Under the pieces are notes generated by a model. That model saw only the letters and a list, made by a program, of their open reading frames with translations. It ran no database searches and was not told the origin of the DNA. Both the position numbers and the translations under genes were made by a program. Positions 1 to 7,219 of a DNA stretch of 64,000 bases are shown here, piece after piece. The DNA is from G963677325 sp963810555 (GTDB lineage Bacteria; Bacteroidota; Bacteroidia; Bacteroidales; Prolixibacteraceae): the NCBI GenBank assembly GCA_963810555.1, contig CAWENX010000022.1, forward strand, positions 72,337-136,336, written 5' to 3'. Numbering within the stretch: position 1 is the first letter of the stretch; each line of letters opens with the position of its first letter.

Positions 1-35
1 ATATCGAAACCGAAGAATATTGAAGAAAGTGATCA

Positions 36-206
36 GTAAACAGTAATCAGTGAAAGTGAACAGTGCTTTGTGCTATAAAGAATCATGAATCACGAATCAC
101 GAATTATGAGTTATGAATTAGACTATTAGCTAATCAGGCTTTAATTTTTACTGTTTACCATTTACTGTTCACTGATTACTGATTACTGAATTTATGATTA
201 CTGATT
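36..206. repeat. CTGATTACTG word-repeat cluster, first copy
   Basis: The stretch upstream of the first gene holds many overlapping copies of CTGATTACTG, CAGTAATCAG and relatives such as ACTGTTCACTG. Forward words at 151-206 can pair with reverse words at 36-65, so the block is a long imperfect inverted repeat. The same vocabulary recurs at 1247-1345, 2868-2895, 4168-4195, 4440-4456, 6700-6722 and 13822-13854, always between genes, and was not seen to the right of 14 kb. Function is unknown. Confidence 0.7.
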
Positions 207-207
207 T

Positions 208-1083
208 ATGAAGCGGTTCATTATTTTTATTTCCTGGATAATCCTTACAGTATTATTTATTGAAAGCTGTAAACAAGCCCAGATGGTTGTTGCTCCAAAA
301 AAAATCAGACATCTAAGTGTAGGAAGAGTAACCCGTTTAGTCAGGGAAAATGCATTGAGATTTGAGACTTTAACCATCAGAAAGGCAAGCATTGAACTAA
401 ATAATAATGGAAAGGCCTCTTCTTTCAGAGCTGCCCTTAAAATTCGCCGTGACAGTATTATCCAGGTTTCTGCCCAAAAGATATCGATCCCTGTTGGAAA
501 AATTGAACTTAATACTGATTCTTTCAGGATGGTCGATTATATGAATAAAGAAAATATCTATGGTTCATTGGATTACATCAGTAATCTGATCGGCATGGAT
601 ATTGATTATAACATTCTTCAGTCAATTCTGACCGATCAGATTTTTTCACTGCATCAGGATACTAAAGAGAATGATTTTAAGGATTTTATTTGTCAAATAG
701 AAGATGATCTTTACAAAATAACTACAATACGCGACCGCAAATTGAGAAAACTTACAAGAAATGAAAGCCGGTTCGAACGCTATCGAAACAGGAAAGAAGA
801 TGAAACTCTTATAAAACAGGATATTTATATAGATCCGGATAGCTTTGTTGTACGCAAATTAGTTTTGGATGATATGGCTTCCAATCGCTTAGCTCAATTT
901 GAATATTCAAAATTCGAGAAAGTTGATAACCAATGGTTTCCCGGAATGATCACTATGCATTTCCAGGGTGATAAGAATATGTATCTTTCAATGGAATTTT
1001 CCAGAATAAGTCTGAACGATGAAAACAATTTCGGATTCTCCATTGCTCCAAAATACAAAAAAATAGTACTCAGTGATGAGTGA
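208..1083 (+). CDS. DUF4292 family lipoprotein
   Basis: A 291-residue predicted lipoprotein. The N-terminus has a hydrophobic stretch followed by Cys21 in the context FIESC, a lipobox-like site, so the protein is probably anchored to the cell envelope. The remainder is rich in beta-strand-type sequence with no recognisable catalytic motif. Size, signal and position directly upstream of an EnvC-like M23 protein match the DUF4292 family of Bacteroidota, whose fold resembles lipoprotein carriers of the LolA/LolB type (family knowledge; the function here is inferred and unproven). The ATG at 208 is preceded by repeat DNA rather than a Shine-Dalgarno sequence, as is common in this phylum. The spacer to the next gene is 267 bases and contains two repeat families, so co-transcription is uncertain. 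Confidence 0.75.
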   Translation: MKRFIIFISWIILTVLFIESCKQAQMVVAPKKIRHLSVGRVTRLVRENALRFETLTIRKASIELNNNGKASSFRAALKIRRDSIIQVSAQKISIPVGKIELNTDSFRMVDYMNKENIYGSLDYISNLIGMDIDYNILQSILTDQIFSLHQDTKENDFKDFICQIEDDLYKITTIRDRKLRKLTRNESRFERYRNRKEDETLIKQDIYIDPDSFVVRKLVLDDMASNRLAQFEYSKFEKVDNQWFPGMITMHFQGDKNMYLSMEFSRISLNDENNFGFSIAPKYKKIVLSDE

Positions 1084-1090
1084 ATACTTA

Positions 1091-1125
1091 TTTATCCTTT
1101 GCAATCAGCTTTAGCTGACGGAACA
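1091..1125. repeat. 35-bp palindromic repeat, copy 1
   Basis: A 35-bp stretch that recurs at 4241-4275 with two differences. Its centre is TCAGCTTTAGCTGA, a stem with a short loop. Both copies sit just downstream of a plus-strand gene, which would suit a transcript-end hairpin, but no T-tract follows. Confidence 0.7.
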
Positions 1126-1282
1126 AAAATGCAGGATAAATAAACATCCGGGTGATTGAAGATTAAAATATGAAAGAACAAAAAAATAAAGTTCAATATT
1201 GAAATTTAAATTTATGAGAAACTTTTAAACAAATTTTTTCATCTTATTACAGATTATTGATTACTTTTCACTGATTACTGTT

Positions 1283-1309
1283 GTACAGACGTGGCCCGCC
1301 GCGTCTCTA
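1283..1309. repeat. REP-like GAGACGC palindrome, member 1
   Basis: AGACGTGGC and GCCGCGTCT face each other around CC and are followed by TCT. The arrangement belongs to the same class as palindromes at 22240-22260, 22350-22368 and, more loosely, 50917-50934. Palindromes of the form GTAGAGACGC...GCGTCTCTAC are widespread intergenic repeats in several bacterial phyla (general knowledge). Confidence 0.55.
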
Positions 1310-1350
1310 TTGATTGCTGATTACTGATAACAGACTACTGATAACTTGTC

Positions 1351-2553
1351 ATGTCCAAAATTTTTTATATTATAATAATTCTGTCACTCACTTCTTTGGA
1401 ATTATCAGGTCAATCACTGAGTGAATTACGCAAACAAAAGGATAATACTACAGCTGAAATTGAATATATCGACAAACTTCTTAAAGAAACAAATGCAAGT
1501 GCCAAATCATCATTTAGCACATTGGCTATATTAGAAAATAAAATCAGACTTCAAACTCAGCTAATTGAAAATATCAACGTTGAAATCGATTTACTGGATG
1601 AAGCCGCTTATTTAAGCTCCCAAAAGGTTGATTCACTCAAGGCAGAACTGCAATCCGTTAAAGATAAATATGCTGGCATGATCCGTTACGCACAAAGAAA
1701 CCAGGATATCAATAATCAATTGTTCTTTCTTCTTTCTTCCGATAATTTTAACCAGGCATATAAACGTTTTGCTTATTTAAGACAATATGCGTATTACAGG
1801 AGAAAGAAGGCAGAACAAATTGCCGAATTGAAGGATTCTCTTAGCAAACAGATCAGAGATTTAAATAATCGTAAAGCAGAAAAACAGAATCTGCTGTCTT
1901 CTAAAATAAAACAATCACAAGAGATAGAACAACAAAAGGTTAAACAAAAAGAATTTTATGCAGAACTTCAGCAAAAGGAGAAAGACCTTAAAAGGAAACT
2001 TGAAATTCAGCGTAAACAGGAAGCCCGCCTTCAAAGAGAAATAGAACGTGTCATTGCCGAAGAAGCCAAAAAAGCTGCAAAAAAATCCGCCGCAGGACCC
2101 GGAATGCCTTTGAGCAATGAAGAAAAAGCCCTTTCAGCAGATTTTTCAGATAATAAAGGAAGATTTCCATGGCCGGTCCAGCGTGGAGTGATAACCGATC
2201 ACTTTGGAGAACATCCGCATCCTGTATTAAAGCACGTAATGATGCGAAATTCCGGAATTGATATTTCAACCCAAAGCAGTGAAAAAGCAAGAGCTATATT
2301 TAAAGGAGAAGTCAGTAAAGTAATTGCTATTCCGGGAGGTAACCTTGCTGTGATTATCCGACATGGCAATTATCTGACTGTTTATTCAAATCTCAGCGAG
2401 GTCTATGTAAAAGCAGGCCAAAAAGTTGATACAAATGAAAACATCGGGAAGATTTTTACTGACAAGGATGAGAACAATAAAACCGTCCTGAAATTCCAAC
2501 TGTGGCACGAAAGTACCAAACTCAATCCTGAAGATTGGATTCAAAGTCAATAA
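1351..2553 (+). CDS. EnvC-like murein hydrolase activator (degenerate LytM/M23)
   Basis: A 400-residue secreted protein. A signal peptide occupies roughly residues 1-20, a long charged coiled coil runs from about 25 to 245, and a LytM/M23 domain lies at about 275-395. This layout is that of EnvC/NlpD-type activators of cell-wall amidases in division. Metal-binding positions of active M23 peptidases are altered: the usual HxxxD reads NSGID near residue 300, the YxHL His is Asn (YSNL), and the final HxH region reads LKFQLWH with Lys in place of the first His. The domain is therefore probably not a peptidase but a regulator, as known for E. coli EnvC. It follows the DUF4292 gene, an arrangement typical of the phylum. 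The start is ATG with an immediate hydrophobic signal. Confidence 0.85.
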   Translation: MSKIFYIIIILSLTSLELSGQSLSELRKQKDNTTAEIEYIDKLLKETNASAKSSFSTLAILENKIRLQTQLIENINVEIDLLDEAAYLSSQKVDSLKAELQSVKDKYAGMIRYAQRNQDINNQLFFLLSSDNFNQAYKRFAYLRQYAYYRRKKAEQIAELKDSLSKQIRDLNNRKAEKQNLLSSKIKQSQEIEQQKVKQKEFYAELQQKEKDLKRKLEIQRKQEARLQREIERVIAEEAKKAAKKSAAGPGMPLSNEEKALSADFSDNKGRFPWPVQRGVITDHFGEHPHPVLKHVMMRNSGIDISTQSSEKARAIFKGEVSKVIAIPGGNLAVIIRHGNYLTVYSNLSEVYVKAGQKVDTNENIGKIFTDKDENNKTVLKFQLWHESTKLNPEDWIQSQ

Positions 2554-2954
2554 GGTTATCAGTAAGAGGCTAAAGACTAAAGGCTATAGACTGTAGAATA
2601 AGAAAACCTTATTCATTTTGTCTCAACCTTAGTAACACGGAAATACCCACACAAACCGAACCTTATTCGCTTATTAATGAGGTAATAAGAATAATATTTT
2701 CGGGGATAACATTTTTTCTGCTTAAATTAAAAATCAAGATAAGGTTTTAAAACCGTGCCTTTCGAACCCTTTTTGCTACAATCTGCAGCCTGCAGCCTTA
2801 TTTCTTCATTCTTTAATTCTTTAATTCTTCAATTTCCTCCAGCCTGCAGCCATTAGCCTTTAGCCTTTTTTCACTGATTACCTGATTACTTATCACATAT
2901 TTTGTTGCCAAACGAAATTTTTTTCGTAAATTAATATATTAAAATCTTAAAAAG
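2554..2954. other. Intergenic stretch with inverted word repeats
   Basis: No gene is visible. The left part (about 2566-2600) contains GGCTAAAGACTAAAGGCTATAG, while the right part (about 2780-2870) has the complementary words AGCCATTAGCC, AGCCTTTAGCC and repeated CAGCCTGCAGCC, plus ATTCTTTAATTC repeats. A CTGATTACCTGATTAC copy of the left-region repeat ends the block. A possible -7 box, TATTTTG, lies near 2898 ahead of the transaldolase gene. Confidence 0.5.
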
Positions 2955-4182
2955 ATGAGTATGACTTTAAATGATAAAATTCATGAATTTATCCTGAAAG
3001 GAATAAATGAAACCCCCTTCGAACCCAAACCAGACCCTTTCTGGCAAAACCTGAAAGAAACAGGTACTGAGCTGTGGCTGGACACGGGAGATATTGAAGA
3101 AGCAAAAAAAATCTGGTCTGCCGAGATGACGGCTCTTACAACAAATAACACTTTGCTTAACAAGGAAATACAAAAAGGTATTTATGATTTTTTTATCAGG
3201 GAGGCTCACAAAATTGTAAAACAACTCCCACTTAATGAGCAGGTAATCGAAATAGCTTTTATTCTCAATGCACGGCACGGCCTTAGATTGGCAAAAATAT
3301 TCGGCGGATCTGTGAGCGTAGAACTTCATACTGACACCGCAAATGACTTTGATGCCATTGTTGATTATGGTAAACGTTATTTTAACATCTCTCCGGAACA
3401 CTTTTTGGTAAAAGTCCCTTATACGGCAACCGGTTTGCTGGGTGCAAGGAAATTACGTCAGCTTGGAGTCAGGATCAACCTTACCCTCGAATTCAGTGCA
3501 AGGCAGAATGTTATGGTCTGCTGCAATTTCTCAGCCTAACTATTTAAATGTTTTCCTTGGGCGTCTGGGTGCCTATGTTAAAGACAATAAGCTCGGTGAA
3601 CCCGAAGGTGTGGGTGAAAGAGCCGTTCTCTCTTCTCAAAAATGGGTCAGGGAATTAACATCTGAAAATAAGGAACCTTCGAAACTCATCGCAGCCAGTT
3701 TAAGAAATGCTCAACAATTGGAAAATCTGGCCGGAGTCAACGTATTTACCATGCCCGTTAAGGTCGCAGAGGAAGGAAAATCTAAATTAAGCGGAAAATT
3801 CAAATCAGCACTTAATAACATTTATCCGGTAAACTTTAATGATTCTGCCAAAGGAATAAATCTTGAAAAATTATGGGAAGTAACTCCCGGAGAAGTGTCT
3901 CTTGCAAAAAATCTTGCGGCGAATCTGCCCAAAAACGGTGATGAACTGATCAGACAAGCCCGCGATGCCGGATATGGAGATATGTTCCCCGCTTTAAGCC
4001 AACAGGACTATCAAACCATTTGGGATGATGGCAAGATCCCGAAGCATGAAAAATGGGATGAACGTATAAGAAAAGGTGAACTGGCAGTCGATACACTTCT
4101 GAATCTTGCAGGACTTGCAAGTTTTGCAGCCGATCAGGCCCAATTGGACGAAAGAATAAAAAAAGTAATCAGTAATCAGTGA
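2955..4182 (+). pseudogene. Transaldolase family protein, frameshifted
   Basis: Two overlapping reading frames together make one transaldolase-like protein of about 408 residues. The first part (2955 to about 3508) carries LWLDTGD, TALTTNNTLL and VKVPYTATG, whose Lys near residue 153 is the expected Schiff-base lysine. It then runs out of frame after INLTLEFSARQN. The second frame resumes with WSAAISQPNYLNVFLGRLGAY, the normal continuation, and ends at 4182. Moving from frame one to frame two needs one extra base in the sequence near 3509. Only the joined product would contain the complete barrel. The stop codon lies inside the AGTAATCAGTAATCAGTGA repeat, so the last residues (VISNQ) come from repeat DNA. 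This is either real inactivation or a base-call error. Confidence 0.8.
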
Positions 4183-4240
4183 ATAGCAGAAAGTAATTGG
4201 CGATTTGTCCTTTGCCGTCTCCCTCATATGCGGGATTAGC

Positions 4241-4275
4241 TTTATCCTTTGCCGTCAGCTTTAGCTGACGGAACA
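4241..4275. repeat. 35-bp palindromic repeat, copy 2
   Basis: Second copy of the repeat at 1091-1125, with CG in place of AA, which extends the stem to CCGTCAGCTTTAGCTGACGG. It lies 58 bases beyond the transaldolase stop. Confidence 0.7.
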
Positions 4276-4395
4276 CTAATCACTCTTCATTGGCTACAGC
4301 TTATAGCCTATCGTCTATAACCTGTTCTCACTGTTCACTTTTTTCATCTCTCCGGTTAAATATAAATTGATTCTGTACAAATGCACATATTTAAA

Positions 4396-4403
4396 TATAT
4401 TTG
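4396..4403 (+). promoter_or_regulatory. Putative -7 box of the ArsP-type permease gene
   Basis: TATATTTG matches the Bacteroidota sigma consensus TAnnTTTG exactly and lies 69 bases before the ATG at 4472. A convincing -33 TTG at the usual spacing is not present; the nearest TTG is about 26 bases upstream. The call therefore rests on the -7 box alone. Confidence 0.35.
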
Positions 4404-4471
4404 CAAAGAGAAAACAGTCTGTAATCTAAAAAACCGTTTATTATTTACTGATTACTGGCTTTCGAATAAAT

Positions 4472-5557
4472 ATGGCTTTACAGAAAATATTTTCAAGTGA
4501 AATCAATCCTGCACGAGAAGGTATAAACAAATTTTCGGGTCTTGTCTGGTTTAAACCTGTCGCATTTATCATTGCAGCCGGATTATGGAGCTTTCTTTAC
4601 TATTATAAGGAACAAGCATCGAATTTTATCATTTACAACTGGCTTCTCCTGCCCTATGAATCGAAATTTTCTGATTCGGTATGGTTCTTTTTTGATGTTG
4701 CGCAAAAGATATTTCTCCTTCTTATTCTTGTTATTTTTCTTGCCGGAATTGCCAGATCCTTTTTCTCTCCTGAAAAGACGCGCAAAAAACTGGAAGGAAA
4801 ACCCCTTTTGGCAGGGAATGTACTTGCCGGATTACTGGGCATTGCAACCCCTTTTTGCTCCTGTTCAGCTATCCCGCTGTTTATAGGTTTCGTTGAAGCA
4901 GGTATACCGGTGGGCGTCACTTTCTCCTTCCTGATAGCTTCCCCAATGATCAATGAAGTGGCCGTCGTGATGCTTTTCAGCTTGTTTGGTTGGAAAGTAG
5001 GTATGATTTACATTCTTTCCGGATTGTCTATCGCCGTATTTTCAGGGTGGATTATTGGTAAACTCAAACTTCAAAGATGGATTCAGGATTGGGTTCTTAA
5101 TTCAAATTCGGGGAATAACCTGTCAGAAAAACGAAAAACCGGTTTTGATGAAAGAATTTCTGCCGGAATTAATGCAGTAAAAGATATTCTTTCAAAAATC
5201 TGGATATATGTCCTTGCCGGTATCGCTGTGGGAGCATTGATTCATGGATACGTTCCCCAGGATTACTTCGCATCTGTTCTGAGTAAATCAGAATGGTATT
5301 CCGTTCCTTTATCTGTCCTCACAGGGATTCCCCTTTACTCCTGCTCCGCAGGAGCTGTTCCGATCGCTTACACTTTAATAGAAAAAGGTGTTCCCCTTGG
5401 CACAGCGCTTGCATTTATGATGGCAATTATTGGAGTATCTCTTCCCGAGCTCATCATCCTGAAAAAAGTTTTGAAAATCCAGTTTATCCTCACCTTTGTA
5501 GCTATTTTAATAACCGGGATTCTGATAGTGGGATACCTTTTCAATTTTCTGCTGTAA
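4472..5557 (+). CDS. ArsP/YraQ-type permease (PF03773-like)
   Basis: A 361-residue integral membrane protein with about eight to ten hydrophobic segments in two related halves. Each half has a conserved Cys-rich turn: PFCSCSAIPLF near residues 128-139 and YSCSAGAVPIAYTLIEKG near 289-306, followed by ASPMINE and GVSLPELIILKK. This is the pattern of the DUF318/ArsP permease family, some members of which export methylarsenite or divalent metals (family knowledge). Substrate cannot be read from sequence. The permease stands alone on its transcript but lies in the same 9-kb block as an RND efflux operon and a CDF exporter, supporting a role in metal or metalloid resistance (inference). Confidence 0.75.
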   Translation: MALQKIFSSEINPAREGINKFSGLVWFKPVAFIIAAGLWSFLYYYKEQASNFIIYNWLLLPYESKFSDSVWFFFDVAQKIFLLLILVIFLAGIARSFFSPEKTRKKLEGKPLLAGNVLAGLLGIATPFCSCSAIPLFIGFVEAGIPVGVTFSFLIASPMINEVAVVMLFSLFGWKVGMIYILSGLSIAVFSGWIIGKLKLQRWIQDWVLNSNSGNNLSEKRKTGFDERISAGINAVKDILSKIWIYVLAGIAVGALIHGYVPQDYFASVLSKSEWYSVPLSVLTGIPLYSCSAGAVPIAYTLIEKGVPLGTALAFMMAIIGVSLPELIILKKVLKIQFILTFVAILITGILIVGYLFNFLL

Positions 5558-5849
5558 AGAAAATCAGGAGAAGTTACAATCCCATTTAAAGTTAAGCGAT
5601 ATTGACTTACCAATATCTTGGAATTTAATGTGCTATGCTGATGAGAAAAAATCCTATAAGTTATAAATCTACTGAAAAATGTTGCGTTTCTTCACCATCA
5701 GGCAAGTCTTTTAATCCAGGCAGATGATTTAATTGAATTGATCCTTCAATTGATAATTCATAAAAATCGATCAGGGTTAAAATACGCAATGAATAACCAT
5801 AATACAGCTTTGTCAATTTTTTTTCTCATAGCAAGACTGTACCATGATA
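5558..5849. other. Intergenic DNA left of the 117-bp palindrome
   Basis: No coding sequence is supported here. AT-rich DNA with no clear promoter; the short reading frames do not resemble proteins. Confidence 0.4.
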
Positions 5850-5851
5850 CT

Positions 5852-5968
5852 ACCATCTCCCTATTTATTGTACACTGACTTTACAATGTCTGTATAATTG
5901 CTGTACAATTTTAGTACAGTCAGTGTACAAACAGTGTACAGACAGTGTACAGACAACCCTGAGATGGT
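5852..5968. repeat. 117-bp phased palindrome, copy P1
   Basis: Bounded by ACCATCT (5852-5858) and AGATGGT (5962-5968). Eight hexamers stand at an exact 11-bp period: TGTACA-type words at 5869, 5880, 5891 and 5902 on the left, then AGTACA/TGTACA words at 5913, 5924, 5935 and 5946 on the right. The distance from each flank word to its nearest hexamer is also one 11-bp step. The right half is close to the reverse complement of the left, so a hairpin of about 55 bp per arm is possible. It lies between the ArsP-type permease and PadR genes. Confidence 0.85.
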
Positions 5969-6337
5969 AGGGTCCTGATACGGTTAAGGAAACAGGAAAT
6001 CATTGCCTGATCAAACCAGGCTGATGATCCGGTAAAGGGTGGAATAAAGGGGTCAACACTTCTAAGAACAAGTATGATATTTTGATTAAATGATATTGCT
6101 TTCATGGGAAATCAATCTTTAAGAGAATAAGGGTTTCAGAGAAGCAAATTTCAATATTATATTATTGAAACCCTGTAATAACCGAACTTTTTTCTTAATT
6201 CCTATTTATGCATTAATTTTATATAATAACTATACAATTTTTTAGATTTTAATAATACTTTTATCTTAAAAATTCATGATTTTATATGGATTATAATTTA
6301 ATAAATATATATTTGTCAAAAATTAAAACGGGTTACT
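5969..6337. other. Intergenic DNA between P1 and the PadR gene
   Basis: AT-rich. A TATATTTG box at 6308-6315 matches the Bacteroidota -7 consensus and would place a transcript start about 16 bases before the PadR ATG. No clear -33 box was found. Nothing else is recognised. Confidence 0.35.
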
Positions 6338-6670
6338 ATGCAAAGGATTTCAAAGGATTTGGTTGGCGCTTCTGTATCTACTGTAATTCTTTCTGTATTG
6401 AACCAGGGAGACAGTTATGGTTATGAAATGATTCAGAAAGTAAAGGAATTTACCAACGGAGAGGTTGAATGGCATGAAGTAGGAATTTATCCTGTATTGA
6501 AAAAATTAGAAAACGAAGGAATGATCAGGTCGTACTGGAAAATGCTGGAGGGAGAACGTCCCAGAAAATATTATACCATACAGGAGCCTGGTAAGCAACA
6601 ACTTGAGGACAATAAATATGAATGGAGCCTTGTGGAAAAGCTTTATAAAAAGCTTTGGAGCCTTTCATAA
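6338..6670 (+). CDS. PadR family transcriptional regulator
   Basis: A 110-residue protein with the PadR winged-helix pattern: an N-terminal helix, then ILSVLNQGDSYGYEMIQKV, the recognition-helix segment VGIYPVLKKLENEGMI, and the wing RPRKYYTIQEPGKQQLE. PadR proteins are small dimeric repressors that sense phenolics, drugs or unknown ligands (family knowledge). The C-terminal dimerisation helix is short. It precedes the DUF6660-like gene and the RND efflux operon in the same direction, so it may control them, but a 115-base gap with its own repeat DNA separates them. No operator could be assigned, although the neighbouring palindrome P1 is a candidate binding region. Confidence 0.85.
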   Translation: MQRISKDLVGASVSTVILSVLNQGDSYGYEMIQKVKEFTNGEVEWHEVGIYPVLKKLENEGMIRSYWKMLEGERPRKYYTIQEPGKQQLEDNKYEWSLVEKLYKKLWSLS

Positions 6671-6785
6671 AACCAGCCGGTGAACAAAAATCAGCGATCA
6701 ATATCTACTGATTACTGTTTATTGGCAAATAGCCAAAAAAATTTTTATTTTTACCCAATTAAACCGATTTGGTAATCTTTGTGGC

Positions 6786-7100
6786 ATGAAAATTTTTGCC
6801 CTGTTTTTGAGTACCTATATTTTGTTCCTGATAACTTTACCATGTAAAGATGGGGATAATTGTGCTAACGATTTACATACAGGGCCAATCAGCCAAAATC
6901 ATAATTCTGATATCCCTGATCATGCTGATGGTTGTTCTCCGTTTTGTGTTTGTTCCTGTTGCAATGTGACGGTTGTTGTGAACTCCTTTCATTTTGACAG
7001 TACCCCCTTTGAAATTCCTTATCAGGCAAATATTCCTCTTAAACAGGATTTTATTTCAAATTATATCCCTCACTTCTGGCAGCCGCCAAAAATAGGTTAA
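6786..7100 (+). CDS. Small Cys/His-rich exported protein (DUF6660-like)
   Basis: A 104-residue protein with an N-terminal hydrophobic signal (residues 1-20) ending near PCKDGDNC, then a His/Asp-rich part (HTGPISQNHNSDIPDHADG) and a cluster of cysteines, CSPFCVCSCC. Such small proteins typically sit immediately upstream of CzcA/CusA-type efflux genes in Bacteroidota and were grouped as DUF6660 (recognition from memory). The Cys and His residues suggest metal binding outside the inner membrane, but this is inference. A TAATCTTTG box lies just upstream, very close to the ATG. The gap to czcA is about 120 bases and contains a perfect hairpin at 7128-7150. Confidence 0.65.
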   Translation: MKIFALFLSTYILFLITLPCKDGDNCANDLHTGPISQNHNSDIPDHADGCSPFCVCSCCNVTVVVNSFHFDSTPFEIPYQANIPLKQDFISNYIPHFWQPPKIG

Positions 7101-7127
7101 CACCTCTTGTAATTAAAGAATGAAGGA

Positions 7128-7150
7128 ATTAAAGAATAATATTCTTTAAT
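7128..7150. repeat. AT-rich perfect hairpin upstream of the efflux operon
   Basis: ATTAAAGAATA and TATTCTTTAAT flank a single A, giving an 11-bp perfect stem. It is embedded in more GGAATTAAAG/TTTAATTCC words, so it is built from the ATTAAAG repeat vocabulary found elsewhere in the window. It could attenuate or terminate transcription between the DUF6660-like gene and czcA, but no GC-rich stem is present. Confidence 0.5.
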
Positions 7151-7219
7151 TTTTAATTCCTTAATTATTTATCATTTTTTCATTTTTCTCATTGTGTGTT
7201 AACTTAATTATCTTTCCTG

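Noticed and set aside
3442..4182. Independent gene starting at GTG 3442
   Set aside because: Its first 20 residues are out-of-frame transaldolase sequence, and the rest is the C-terminal part of the same transaldolase.
5852..5968. CRISPR-like array
   Set aside because: Repeats are six bases with five-base spacers and are inverted in the second half; CRISPR repeats are longer, all in one direction, and have unique 30-base spacers.
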